From VRUE01 sp963703235 (GTDB lineage: Bacteria; Actinomycetota; Thermoleophilia; Solirubrobacterales; 70-9), in assembly GCA_963703235.1 (NCBI GenBank), contig OY969802.1, forward strand, positions 1,550,001 to 1,614,000: a stretch of 64,000 bases of DNA, read 5' to 3'. The translations under genes and the position numbers were made by a program. Positions 26,154-35,476 of this stretch are shown piece by piece (the first letter of the stretch is position 1; each line of letters begins with the position of its first letter). Below the pieces are notes generated by a model that saw nothing but the letters and a program-made list of their open reading frames with translations, had not been told where the DNA came from and searched no databases.

Positions 26154-26180
26154 GGAAACCCGCTTTGAAAGCGGGTTTCC
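26154..26180 (-). terminator. Rho-independent-type terminator after tRNA-like remnant
   Basis: GGAAACCCGC / GCGGGTTTCC arms with a 7-base loop, followed on the minus strand by GCGTTTTTGG. The spacing to the tRNA-like sequence at 26187 matches the intact tRNA-Met and its terminator at 42732, suggesting this was once a tRNA terminator. Confidence 0.7.
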
Positions 26181-26186
26181 GAGCTA

Positions 26187-26271
26187 TAGCGGGGGCGGGA
26201 CTTGAACGGATATCCGCGACCGCGTATCGCCTGACGGCAAGCCGAATCCTAGCTGCGTGACCACGAGGCCC
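26187..26271 (-). pseudogene. Degenerate tRNA-like sequence
   Basis: The minus strand ends in a recognisable T-loop and acceptor strand (GTTCAAGTCCCGCCCCCGCT), and upstream has GCTAGGATTCGGCTTGCCG resembling a D-arm/anticodon region. An extra block disrupts the T-stem, and no 5' sequence pairs with the acceptor strand. I could not build a cloverleaf. Its position, orientation and downstream terminator suggest a decayed tRNA or att site. Confidence 0.4.
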
Positions 26272-26326
26272 GGCCGGATCGTCGCCGTTCAAGGCGCAGG
26301 GCTGCGCAGCCGATACGGCGAGCAAC

Positions 26327-26566
26327 GTGACCATGCTTGCCCTATTGCTCGCCGCCGTTGACAGCGACTCGACCGCCTATGGCATCGGTCGAATTATCGG
26401 AACGCTGGTTCTCGTGGCCGCGGTTGTCCTCACCATCCGGTCAATCTCAAGGCAGCGACGGAAACAGCCCCTTCGACCCAAAGCGGTCCTCCTGGCGATC
26501 GGCGGGGTCCTGCTCACGCTGACCGTCTTGGGCGAGCTGCTCTTTGTAGCTGGCTTGACCAAGTAG
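26327..26566 (+). CDS. Small hypothetical membrane protein
   Basis: A 79-residue protein with two predicted transmembrane helices (about 17-38 and 52-74) joined by a strongly basic cytoplasmic loop (RSISRQRRKQPLRPK). No family recognised. The start could be the GTG or the ATG two codons later. Next to decayed att sequence and upstream of the Rhs toxin region, with no evident operon partner. Confidence 0.45.
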   Translation: MTMLALLLAAVDSDSTAYGIGRIIGTLVLVAAVVLTIRSISRQRRKQPLRPKAVLLAIGGVLLTLTVLGELLFVAGLTK

Positions 26567-26831
26567 ACCCCTATCGCCCGATGCTCATTGAGCGCCCAGG
26601 GCACGCGCCTGTGCCTCGAACTGGCCGAGGCCCTATCCCAACGCCTGAAGGATCAACGCCACAATCACCGGGCCGACAACCACCACGCCAAGCACAAGAA
26701 AGCATGGGATGCACCCGAAGTTCCTCGCGCGGGAAACGCCCGGTGGTGAGCCATTCGAGCAGAACATCTAGCAAACGAACCAGGAGCATGGGTGATGGAC
26801 ACATCGGCCACCTGGCACAAATCCCTAAGAC
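26567..26831. other. Intergenic stretch
   Basis: No supportable gene. One minus-strand frame encodes a short hydrophobic segment (FLVLGVVVVGPVIVALILQA) but lacks a convincing start and ribosome-binding site. Confidence 0.4.
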
Positions 26832-27416
26832 TCAGCCCCAGATGACATACGACTCGTCGTCAAAAGCCGCCACTGCCACCGCCACAAGGCTTCCTGCTAC
26901 CTCTTGCCCAAAGTCCTCTGGCAAGGAACGACGATCAGTCAAACCGAGATCGGCGGCCGACCGCGAGACCACGAACGCGTTGGTCGGATAGCCGCTGCCT
27001 ACGCGCCCGACTATGTCGGCGGCAGTAGTGCCAAATCCGGGGTCGAGGTCGCACCAAGAGACGACTCGATCCCCGATGAATGCCAGCGGTTCGCTGCTCT
27101 CCGCGACAGCGGGGTCCGTGCGGCCAGCCAGATCGTCCTCCACGACGACACAAGCAGCGCCACGCTCGGCCAATTCATCGAGAACCCGTGCGAAGGCAGC
27201 TCGCGCAATGGACTGGGTGAGAACTCCGCCGTGCTCGAAATTCGGAATTTGATTGACAACAAATCCATCGGGAAGGATCGCTCGGAAGACCCCATCATCA
27301 AGGTCCGCGCTTGAGAGAACGGCCGCGGAAACCTCGTGACCGCCGCCAAGCGATCTCTTAACCCACCCGCGAGCCTGCTCCGCCGGTATCTCGACTGCCG
27401 CAGCGTTGACGCTCAC
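26832..27416 (-). CDS. Putative immunity protein of the Rhs toxin
   Basis: A 194-residue soluble, mixed alpha/beta protein with no family I recognise. Its GTG start overlaps the TGA stop of the giant Rhs gene in a GTGA, so the two are translationally coupled. A small gene directly after the variable toxin tip is the standard position for the cognate immunity protein in polymorphic toxin systems. The immunity role is thus inferred from position. Cys residues at about 90 and 129 and an acidic overall charge would suit binding a basic toxin tip. Confidence 0.65.
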   Translation of the reverse strand: MSVNAAAVEIPAEQARGWVKRSLGGGHEVSAAVLSSADLDDGVFRAILPDGFVVNQIPNFEHGGVLTQSIARAAFARVLDELAERGAACVVVEDDLAGRTDPAVAESSEPLAFIGDRVVSWCDLDPGFGTTAADIVGRVGSGYPTNAFVVSRSAADLGLTDRRSLPEDFGQEVAGSLVAVAVAAFDDESYVIWG

Positions 27417-30400
27417 TTGGGAACCACCCTTCCGTCCGGATATACACGGTGCTTCGAGCCATTGGGTGCACGATAGTCGTAGTGAGGACCGATCGGGCCT
27501 GGATGACTGGTATCGGGATGGAGACTCTCTCCCGTTTTTGGGTTGTACCACGAGCCTTCCTTGCCGCCAGACGAACCGCTTCCGCGCCACTCCCAGTCCT
27601 CCCCGGGAGCTTGGCTCGGGTCTCCGAAGTTGGGCATGTCCGACGGTTTGCAGCCGGTTTCCTCGTTCGTGCGGGATTTCGACAGCCGCGCCGCCAGACC
27701 GGGCGCGATGGTCAGTTCTCCCGCCACCTCCTCGTCTTCGATGAGCCTTGGGATCACGACCGCGGCGGTCGCCGCGGCGGCAGTTGCGGCCGCGGTGCCG
27801 CAAACCCCTGCGTTGACCCCCGGAACGGCGATCGTGCCCACACACGCCGCTGCCAGAGCGGGGTTTTCGCCGCTGCGGTCCGTGAGGTTCGTGGGATCGT
27901 CGAACGCGTACGCATACGGCTGCCGCGTCACCGCCTCTTGGGGATCGCGGCTGAGGAACTGCCCGGTCGCCGGGTCGTAGAAACGGGCGCGGAGATACTG
28001 GAGCCCCGTTTCGGGATCGACGAGCTCGCCGGCGAATTCGAACGGGGTGGTAGCCGACCCGGTGCTGCCGGCCTGCGCGCCGTACGGCTCGTAGCTAAAG
28101 GTCGCGCTCACCACGCCGCCCGCGCCGGTCAGCAAGCGGGTGCTGCCGAGCTGATCATGGTGGAGGTAGGTCGGTTCTTCTTCGGAGGAGATCTGCGCGA
28201 TCGGCAGCCCACTCGGGCCGAAGATGTAGCTGTTGTCGCCGTCGTCAAGCAGCAGCGGATTGGTCGCGCCAACGTCCCAGGTCAGCTCCCTGGTTGCTTC
28301 CCCTGCGGTCCTGGAAGCGATCAGACCGGAGCCGTCGTAGGTGAGATCCTGAGCGATCCCTGGCGTTTCCCCTTCTTCAGGCCGATCAATCGAAATCAGG
28401 TTCCCGGCCTGGTCATAGCCATAAGCAGTTGCCGGTTCCCCCACGGGGTCGACCTGGGAGCGCTGGCCCAGAGCGTCGTATTCGTATTCGACTTCGGTTC
28501 CGCTTTCGAGCTGGCTGGCAGCGTCATAGCTGTTGGTTGATCCGAGCCCCTGGGTGATGTTGTCGGCGAGGTCGTATTCGAAGCTCGCTTCGCCGGCGCT
28601 CGTCAAGCGCCGGTTGCCGTCGTAGCCGAAGAGGATTTCTTCCGGCCCCGGCAGTCCTTCGACCGTTTCGGATTCGAGCTGACCGGCTTTGTTGCGGGCA
28701 TAGGAGATCTCGGCGAGCGTTTCGGCGCCCTTGCCGAAGCTGGCTTCGCTCATCCGATCCGCGGGATCATAGGCATATTTGTCCACGTTTCCGGTAGCGG
28801 CAGGGAAAGCGATCGTCGTGAGGTTGGAGTCCGCGTCGTAGACGAAACTCGTAATGCCTCCGAGCCAATCCGTGATGCTTTCCAGTCGCCCAGCTTCGTC
28901 AAACGCCCTCGTGATTGCTTTGCCGTTCGGGTAGCCAATCTCGGTCAGTTGTTCCGCGAGGTCATAGTCGTAATCGACGATCGCGCCATTGCCGTTCTCA
29001 ACTTCGGTCAAGCGGCCGAGCGAATCGTAGGCGTAGCTCGATTCACCAGTGCCGTCGACCATCGTCGTGAGATTGCCGTCAGCGTCGTATCCGAAGCTCG
29101 TGTCAGGCGTCGCTTCATCGGAGTAATCGACAGCGATCAGCTTGTCGGCGTCGTCGTAGGTAAAGGTCGCTTTCCGTTTGGCCGCATCGATCACCGCTTC
29201 CAGGTTGCCCGCCGCGTCGAATTCCTGTTCCGTTTTGCGGCTGAGCGGGTCGATGATCTCCGTCAATCGGCCGAGCACGTCGCGGACGTAGGTGGTCGTG
29301 TTTTCCTCGCCGTCGGTCTGGCTAATCACATGCCCGGCGCCGTCGTATTCGGTCTCGAGCACCGCTCCGTTCGGCTTTTCGATTTTGATCCGCTCGTTGT
29401 CGGCGTTGTAGGCGAATTTCGTCGTTTTGCCGTTGGCGTCGGTTTCGGCCGTGAGGTTTCCGTTGCCGTCATAGCCGAATTCGGTGACGTTTCCGAGGGG
29501 ATCTTCGACTTCCACCGGCCGCCCCTGCGGGTCCCATTCGATCGTCGTTTCGAATTTGGACGGTTCGGCCCCTTCGAGGTTGCCGCGCCGGCTGACGGTG
29601 GCGATCGGCCGTGAGTTTTCGTCGTATTCGTAGCTCAGCGTGTTGCCAAGGGGGTCGATGTTCGAGACCAAGTTCCCGTGGTTGTCGTGTTCGTAGGCCC
29701 AAGTCCGTTCGAGCGGATCGGTCAGGCTTTCCAACTGACCGTTTCCGTCGTATCCGAGGACGTAGACCTGGGTCGCTTCCCCAGGCACAGGACGGGAGAT
29801 CGTTTCCGGGTTCCCCTGTCCATCTCGGGCGATAGTCGTGGTCTCGCCGCCCGGCGTCGTGATCGAGATGAGGTCATTGGTGCCGTTGTAGGCCCGTTTC
29901 GTTTCGTTGCCCTCGGCGTCTTTTTCGCTCGTGCGGTTGCCGGCGCCGTCGTAGCCGTATTTCGTCGTGTGGCCGTTTCCGTCCGTCCTGGTGGCGAGTT
30001 TTCCGGCACCGTTGTAGGTGAAGGTTTCAGTCATCGCGCTTGGGGTTCCATACCCGTGCGTAATGGCGGAAGGTTGGTTGTTGCTGGTAAACCACTGGTC
30101 AGTGACCGCGCCGGTCGATTCGTTGGTCACGACGGTGTGGAGTGGTTCGTACTCGAAGGTGAGCGTGTCTCCGCCGGGGTCGGTCTGGGATTCGACACGG
30201 TCTTGTGCGTCGTAGACGTTGGTCGTGGTCCCTTCCCTGCCGTCGGTCATCGTCGTCAGCCGGTGGTCTTCGTCATATTTGAACTCCCAGCGTGGGCTTT
30301 CCTGGCCGGGGTAGGTAATGCTGACGAGATCGTCGTTTTCGTAGGCGTATTCGTAGTGATTGCCCATCGGGTCTTCGACGCTTTCGATCAGATCATCGGC

Positions 30401-33400
30401 GTTGTAGGCCATGCTGAGCTTGCGACCGCTCGGGTCGGCGACCTCTTCGAGCCGCCCGGATTCGTCGTAGGTCAGCGTCGTTTCGTTGCCATTGCGATCC
30501 TCGACGCTTAGCAACCTGCCCGTGGGCGAGAACGAAAGCTCAGTCTGGTCGCCGCTGGTCAGGATGTAACCCGTTTCCGCATTTCCGCTCAAGGTGTTCT
30601 GCGACCAGCTCGGCCCCGCGTAGCTGGAAGCGCCGGTTTTCGTGAAGGGGATCTCGTTCCCGTCCGCCTGGATCAGCGTCACTTCACCTTCGCCGATCAC
30701 CAAACGCTCGCTGAACGACCCGCTCCAGCCATAGCCAAATGGGCCCGGAGAGGTGGCGGCAGCCGCAACTTGGGCGCTGTAGGACCGGGTCATCTCTAAG
30801 ACGACGCCACGACCTCCAATCCATACGTCGGTCTGACTCTCGTAGAAGTCACCGGTGGCACAATCGACCGGATCACCGCATTGCGCGCGCATCCCAAACC
30901 GTTGCCTGGGGTCGACGGTTATTGGATTTACGATTTTCAGTTTTCCGGAGTTCTCCCTGATCTGACCGTGATTCAAGAAGGCGATGTCTACCTTCGTTTC
31001 GCCGCTTCCCGCGGTCTTTTCGAAGTTGCCGGTGTTGACGATCAGCGGCGCGGTCCCCGATCCCACCCTGAAGGCGGGTGGGCTGGTCTCGGAGTTGGCT
31101 CTGAGGGTTCCGCGGTTTTCGATCACCGCTTCGTTTGAGCCTACGAAATACCTTTTGGCGAGAGTCAGCGTGCCTTCGTTGACGACGGTGCGCTGAGAGA
31201 GGCGGACGGGATTGGTGACTTCGCCGGTCACGCCCGGCTTGAGGACCATTTTCCCGGTGCCGGTGATGTCGCCTTCGCCGCCCAGGGCTTCCGGGGCCGA
31301 GAACGAGTTGGTGACGTTGATCGGGCCGGGTCCTGAGAGTTCGCCGTCGCCGATCGTGAAGGAGGCGACGCTTGAGGGTTCTTCGGTGCTGAGGTTGACT
31401 TTTCCAGCGCTGCCGGTAATCGCAAGCGAGTTGGCTTCGACCGGGCCGGTGACGGTAAGGGTTCCCATCGCTACGGTGAGGTTCCCGGCGCTCAGGCCAT
31501 TGCCGGCCAGAACGGAGCCGCTTTTGAATTCGAAGTCTCCGGTCCAGGTGGTTCCCGATCCCATCGAGAAAGCAGGGGTCTCCATGAAAACTACCTTCTT
31601 CCCTGCATCGGCGATCCAGGAGTTGGCACTTTCCCCCAAACCGCCCTCTGCGAAGGCCAAGCTCCCGCTTTTAACGTGGACCGTGCCTTCGCTTTTGAAT
31701 TCGACGTCGACCTTCGTTTCGCCACTGCCAGCCGTCTTTTCGAAGTTGCCGGTGTTGACGATCAGCGGCGCGGCCCCCGTACCCTCCCTGAAAGCGGGCG
31801 GGCTCGTTTCCGAGTTGGCTTTCAGGGTGCCAGCGTTTTCGATTACCGCTCCGTTGGAGGCCACAAAATATCTGCCCGAGAGAGTCAGCGTGCCCTGGTT
31901 GACGAAGGTGCGTTGAGAAAAACGCAACGGGTTGCTGACTTCGCCCGTGACTCCTGATTTGAGGACGGTTTTCCCGGTCCCGTTCATGTCCCCTTCGCCC
32001 CCAAGGGCTTCCGGGGCCAAGAAGGAGCTGGTGACGTTGATCGAGCCGGGACCAGTTAGTTCGCCGTCGCCGATCGTAAGCGAGGAGACGGTCGAAGTTC
32101 CTTCGTTGCTCAAGTTGACTTTCCCTGAGCTTCCGGTGATCGCGAGCGAATTGGCTTCGACCGGGCCGGTGACCGTGAGAGAGGCCATCCCCACGATGAG
32201 ATTGGCAGCTTTCAAGCCGTTGCTGACCGTGAAAGAGCCGCTTTTGAATTCAAGATCCCCCGTCCACGAGGTTTCCGGTCCCATCGAAAAGGAGGGGGTC
32301 TCCATGTAAACGATCTTTTTGCCTTCGTCGGCAATCCAAGAGTTGGCGCCGACCCCCGAGCCACCCTCGGCGAAAGCCACGCTCCCGCTTTTAACGTGGA
32401 CCGTGCCTTCGTTTTTGAATTCGACGTCGGCCTTGGTTTCGCCACTGCCAGCCGTCTTTTCGAAGTTGCCGGTGTTGACGATCAGCGGCGCGGCCCCCGT
32501 ACCCTCCCGGAAGGCGGGTGGGCTGGTCTCAGAGTTGGCTTTGAGCGTTCCCTTGTTTTCGATCACCGCGCCGTTGGAGCTCACGACGTATCTGCCGGCG
32601 AGGGTCAACGTGCCTTCGTTGACGAAGGTGCGCTGGGAGAGCCGCACGGGATTGGTGATTTCTCCCGTGACACCTGATTTGAGGACGGTTTTCCCGGTCC
32701 CGTTCATGTCCCCTTCGCCCCCCAGGGCTTCCGGAGCTGAGAATGAGCTGGTGACGTTGATCGAGCCGGTGCCGGCAAGTTCGCCGTCGCCGATCGTGAG
32801 CGAGGAGACGGTCGAGGTTTCTTCGGTGGTGAGGGTGACTTTTCCCGCGCTGCCGGTGATCGCGAGCGAGCTCGCTTCGACCGGGCCGGTCACGGTGAGA
32901 GAGGCCATCCCCACGATGAGGTGCCCGGCGCTCAGCCCACCGCTCGCCGTGACCGTGCCGCTTTTGAATTCGAAGTCTCCCACCCACGAAGTGCTCGATC
33001 CCATCGAGAAAGCGGGCGTCTCCATGAAGACGACCTTCTTGCCTTCGTCTGCTTTCCAAGAGTTGGCGCCGACCCCCGAGCCGCCCTCGGTGAAGGCCAA
33101 GCTCCCGCTTTTCACATGCACGGTGCCTTCGTTTTTGAATTCGATGTCCACCTTCGTTTCGCCGCTTCCCGCGGTCTTTTCGAAGATCCCGGTATTGACG
33201 ATCAGCGGCGCAGTCCCCGAGCCCTCCCTGAAGGCGGGCGGGCTGGTTTCGGAATTGGCTTTGAGGGTGCCGGTGTTTTCGATCACCGCCCCGTTGGAGG
33301 CCACGAAATACCTTTTGGCCAGGGTCAACGTGCCTTCGTTGACGAAGGTCCGCTGGGAGAGGCGCACGGGGTTGGTGATTTCTCCCGTGACGCCCGATTT

Positions 33401-34687
33401 GAGGACCGTTTTCCCGGTGCCGTTGATGTCGCCTTCGCCGCCGAGAGCTTCCGGAGCCGAGAAGGAGCTGGTGACGTTGATCGAGCCGGTGCCGGCAAGT
33501 TCCCCGTCGCCGATCGTGAACGAGGAGACGGTCGAGGCTTTTTCGGTGCTGAGGTTGACTTTCCCGGCACTGCCGGTGATCGCGAGCGAATTGGCTTCGA
33601 CGGGGCCGGTGACGGTGAGGGTGCCCATCGTCACGGTCAGGTCGCCGGCGCTCAAGCCATTACTGGCTGTGACGGAGCCGCTTTTGAATTCGAAGTCTCC
33701 CGCCCACGACGTGCTCGATCCCATTGAGAAAGAGGGGGTCTCCATGAAGACGATCTTCTTGCCTTTGTCGGCGGTCCATGAGTTGGCGCCTACGCCCGAG
33801 CCGCCCTCGGCGAAGGCCACGCTCCCGCTCTTCACGTGCACGGTGCCTTCGTTTTTGAATTCAACATCGACCTTCGTCTCGCCGCTGCCGGAGGTCTTTT
33901 CGAAGATTCCGGTGTTGACGACCAGCGGCGCGGTTCCCGAGCCCTCCCTGAAGGCGGGGGGGCTGGTCTCAGAGTTGGCTTTGAGAGTTCCCTTGTTTTC
34001 GATCACCGCTCCGTTGGAGGTCAGGAAATACCTTTTGGCCAGGGTCAACGTGCCTTCGTTGACGAAGGTTCGCTGGGAGAAGCGGACGGGGTTGGTGACT
34101 TCGCCGGTGACGCCAGATTTGAGGACCATTTTCCCGGTGCCGTTGATGTCGCCTTCGCCCCCCAGGGATTCCGGGGCTGAAAACGAGCTGGTGACGTTGA
34201 TCGACCCGGTGCCGGCGAGTTCCCCGTCGCCGATCGTGAACGAGGCAACGCTCGAGGTTTCTTCGGTGGTGAGCGTGACTTTCCCGGCACTGCCGGTGAT
34301 CGCGAGCGAATTGGCTTCGACCGGGCCGGTGACGGAGAGGGTGCCGTTGGTCACTTTGATGTCGCCGGACCCTTGGACTGCCGCGGCCGCCTGCGAGCCC
34401 GTCGTGACGCTCACCGTGTTGCCGGTTCCTATGCAGACGACATCTTCAGTGCCTGGCACTTTCCCGGTCGACCAGTTCCCGGCCGTCTGCCAGGTGCCTT
34501 CCGCAGGGCCAGTCCAGGTCGTCGTGCATTCTGCGGCGGAGGCAGTTGCTGGGCAAAGAGTCGCGGCCATGATCAAGCAGACCAGGATTCCGAAGCCTTT
34601 TGACAAGAAGACGCGCAGAAACACTCCGAAAGGGTTCAGCGCATCAAGCGCAGGTCCAATCGTCGTAAGCCGGGTCCTGCCTGCCAT
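27413..34687 (-). CDS. Giant Rhs/YD-repeat polymorphic toxin with N-terminal repeat stalk
   Basis: A 2424-residue exported protein. A long signal region ends near residue 50 (ATLCPATASAAE). Residues ~104-1242 hold five copies of a 240-residue Gly/Thr/Ser-rich beta repeat (LTVTGPVEANSLAITGS in each). A conserved block near 1266 (DPVDCATGDFYESQTD) opens the Rhs part. Many YD repeats (YDGNGNLTAETD, YDADGNLTTMVDG) follow, then the Rhs core (FEFAGELVDPETGLQYLRAR, DPATGQFLSRDPQ). The last ~130 residues are the variable tip, with EGSWYNPKTGESLHPD and GPIGPHYDYR, which I recall as polymorphic toxin type 37. The ATG is fixed by GAGGGAGAAAGAG just upstream. It overlaps its putative immunity gene. Confidence 0.9.
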   Translation of the reverse strand: MAGRTRLTTIGPALDALNPFGVFLRVFLSKGFGILVCLIMAATLCPATASAAECTTTWTGPAEGTWQTAGNWSTGKVPGTEDVVCIGTGNTVSVTTGSQAAAAVQGSGDIKVTNGTLSVTGPVEANSLAITGSAGKVTLTTEETSSVASFTIGDGELAGTGSINVTSSFSAPESLGGEGDINGTGKMVLKSGVTGEVTNPVRFSQRTFVNEGTLTLAKRYFLTSNGAVIENKGTLKANSETSPPAFREGSGTAPLVVNTGIFEKTSGSGETKVDVEFKNEGTVHVKSGSVAFAEGGSGVGANSWTADKGKKIVFMETPSFSMGSSTSWAGDFEFKSGSVTASNGLSAGDLTVTMGTLTVTGPVEANSLAITGSAGKVNLSTEKASTVSSFTIGDGELAGTGSINVTSSFSAPEALGGEGDINGTGKTVLKSGVTGEITNPVRLSQRTFVNEGTLTLAKRYFVASNGAVIENTGTLKANSETSPPAFREGSGTAPLIVNTGIFEKTAGSGETKVDIEFKNEGTVHVKSGSLAFTEGGSGVGANSWKADEGKKVVFMETPAFSMGSSTSWVGDFEFKSGTVTASGGLSAGHLIVGMASLTVTGPVEASSLAITGSAGKVTLTTEETSTVSSLTIGDGELAGTGSINVTSSFSAPEALGGEGDMNGTGKTVLKSGVTGEITNPVRLSQRTFVNEGTLTLAGRYVVSSNGAVIENKGTLKANSETSPPAFREGTGAAPLIVNTGNFEKTAGSGETKADVEFKNEGTVHVKSGSVAFAEGGSGVGANSWIADEGKKIVYMETPSFSMGPETSWTGDLEFKSGSFTVSNGLKAANLIVGMASLTVTGPVEANSLAITGSSGKVNLSNEGTSTVSSLTIGDGELTGPGSINVTSSFLAPEALGGEGDMNGTGKTVLKSGVTGEVSNPLRFSQRTFVNQGTLTLSGRYFVASNGAVIENAGTLKANSETSPPAFREGTGAAPLIVNTGNFEKTAGSGETKVDVEFKSEGTVHVKSGSLAFAEGGLGESANSWIADAGKKVVFMETPAFSMGSGTTWTGDFEFKSGSVLAGNGLSAGNLTVAMGTLTVTGPVEANSLAITGSAGKVNLSTEEPSSVASFTIGDGELSGPGPINVTNSFSAPEALGGEGDITGTGKMVLKPGVTGEVTNPVRLSQRTVVNEGTLTLAKRYFVGSNEAVIENRGTLRANSETSPPAFRVGSGTAPLIVNTGNFEKTAGSGETKVDIAFLNHGQIRENSGKLKIVNPITVDPRQRFGMRAQCGDPVDCATGDFYESQTDVWIGGRGVVLEMTRSYSAQVAAAATSPGPFGYGWSGSFSERLVIGEGEVTLIQADGNEIPFTKTGASSYAGPSWSQNTLSGNAETGYILTSGDQTELSFSPTGRLLSVEDRNGNETTLTYDESGRLEEVADPSGRKLSMAYNADDLIESVEDPMGNHYEYAYENDDLVSITYPGQESPRWEFKYDEDHRLTTMTDGREGTTTNVYDAQDRVESQTDPGGDTLTFEYEPLHTVVTNESTGAVTDQWFTSNNQPSAITHGYGTPSAMTETFTYNGAGKLATRTDGNGHTTKYGYDGAGNRTSEKDAEGNETKRAYNGTNDLISITTPGGETTTIARDGQGNPETISRPVPGEATQVYVLGYDGNGQLESLTDPLERTWAYEHDNHGNLVSNIDPLGNTLSYEYDENSRPIATVSRRGNLEGAEPSKFETTIEWDPQGRPVEVEDPLGNVTEFGYDGNGNLTAETDANGKTTKFAYNADNERIKIEKPNGAVLETEYDGAGHVISQTDGEENTTTYVRDVLGRLTEIIDPLSRKTEQEFDAAGNLEAVIDAAKRKATFTYDDADKLIAVDYSDEATPDTSFGYDADGNLTTMVDGTGESSYAYDSLGRLTEVENGNGAIVDYDYDLAEQLTEIGYPNGKAITRAFDEAGRLESITDWLGGITSFVYDADSNLTTIAFPAATGNVDKYAYDPADRMSEASFGKGAETLAEISYARNKAGQLESETVEGLPGPEEILFGYDGNRRLTSAGEASFEYDLADNITQGLGSTNSYDAASQLESGTEVEYEYDALGQRSQVDPVGEPATAYGYDQAGNLISIDRPEEGETPGIAQDLTYDGSGLIASRTAGEATRELTWDVGATNPLLLDDGDNSYIFGPSGLPIAQISSEEEPTYLHHDQLGSTRLLTGAGGVVSATFSYEPYGAQAGSTGSATTPFEFAGELVDPETGLQYLRARFYDPATGQFLSRDPQEAVTRQPYAYAFDDPTNLTDRSGENPALAAACVGTIAVPGVNAGVCGTAAATAAAATAAVVIPRLIEDEEVAGELTIAPGLAARLSKSRTNEETGCKPSDMPNFGDPSQAPGEDWEWRGSGSSGGKEGSWYNPKTGESLHPDTSHPGPIGPHYDYRAPNGSKHRVYPDGRVVPK
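30960..34375 (-). repeat. Five tandem coding repeats with an exact 720-bp period
   Basis: The motif encoding EANSLAITGS recurs at 31431, 32151, 32871, 33591 and 34311, each exactly 720 bases apart. Flanking sequence stays in register without any indel. The last copy (lowest coordinates) is truncated after the ETKVDI segment. High DNA similarity between copies suggests recent amplification or ongoing gene conversion. Confidence 0.92.
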
Positions 34688-34740
34688 CTCTTTCTCCCTC
34701 TGCTCTAACCGAGTTTGATAAATAGATAAGTACCTAGAAC

Positions 34741-35099
34741 TCAGCACCCTGTCGTGGAACGCTTCATATCGATGCCCGCGGATGCTGGCGACGAAGCCGC
34801 CTCATCCGCAGCCTTGGTACTTGCAAGCTGAGCCCTGATCCACGGGCTCTCCGCAACGTCGGACCGATGGGCCGCTGCAGTCGGTCAGCGACCGCTTTCT
34901 CCTCAATCGGCCTGGTCACACGGCAAAGCTGAAGGACACGCAGGTGGTAGTCCATGCACCGCACCTCCAAGCCCGATTCCTTCGCCAGCTCGGCTGAGCT
35001 GTGTGGCCGGTCCTCGGCATGCAATCGCCTCAGCACCCTGCGGCGCGCCGGGTGGCTGATCGCCCTTGTCATGTTTGTTGTCCGTGCCCTGCGGCTCAT
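34741..35099 (-). pseudogene. Winged-helix (ArsR-like) regulator, apparently frameshifted
   Basis: A good ribosome-binding site (GGGGAGGAAA) precedes ATG. The winged helix reads TRAISHPARRRVLRRLHAED, SSAELAKESGLEV and MDYHLRVLQLCRVTRPIEEK. After that the family-like C-terminus (SDVAESPWIRAQLASTKAAD, ending at 34741) continues in another frame. A one-base indel near 34860 is thus likely, either real or an assembly error. In the unshifted frame the protein ends at 34764 with 111 residues. It sits 54 bases upstream of the Rhs gene on the same strand, so it is a candidate regulator or operon partner. Confidence 0.6.
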
Positions 35100-35200
35100 T
35101 TTCCTCCCCTCGCGCCGCTCAAGAGACGCGGTTTGCTTCATCTCGGCACGGCAGCATACTTCGTTCTTTCCATAAGTGGGAGTGCCGTCGGACGGGCAGC

Positions 35201-35476
35201 GTGCTGCCCGTGCCCCGAGCCAACTACGACACCCCGCCCTCAGAGTTGGTTCGCCTGGGCGCCGCGCTGAAGGAATTGCGGGAGAAACGGGGCCTGAAGC
35301 AGATCGAGGCAGCCAGCGGCGCGAACATGACCGAGAGCCAGGTTTCAGAGATCGAGCGCGGCAAGAACAACCCCGGCTGGCTGCTTCTGATCCGCCTCTT
35401 GGTCGACGGGCTGGATGCCAATCTCGGCGACCTCGCCGCCGCCTACGAGCGGGCGGCCGAGAACAAGCAGCCTTAG
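35201..35476 (+). CDS. XRE-family helix-turn-helix regulator
   Basis: A 91-residue Cro/CI-type DNA-binding protein: LGAALKELREKRGLKQIEAA then MTESQVSEIERGKNNPGW covers helices 1-4 (about 20-65). The HTH fills most of the protein, leaving a short helical tail. Start is a GTG; another GTG three codons later is possible. Divergent from the winged-helix gene and situated at the left side of the recombinase-containing element, it may be the element's repressor. Confidence 0.8.
   Translation: MLPVPRANYDTPPSELVRLGAALKELREKRGLKQIEAASGANMTESQVSEIERGKNNPGWLLLIRLLVDGLDANLGDLAAAYERAAENKQP

Noticed and set aside
26187..26271. Functional tRNA gene
   Set aside because: No acceptor-stem pairing and a disrupted T-stem; listed as a degenerate tRNA-like sequence.
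30960..34375. Possible CRISPR or satellite array
   Set aside because: Units are 720 bp, coding and without spacers.
32319..34718. A 799-codon plus-strand open frame across the toxin repeats
   Set aside because: It is the antisense of the 720-bp repeats; its apparent repeat content is a by-product of the minus-strand gene, which has a start signal, signal peptide and known domains.
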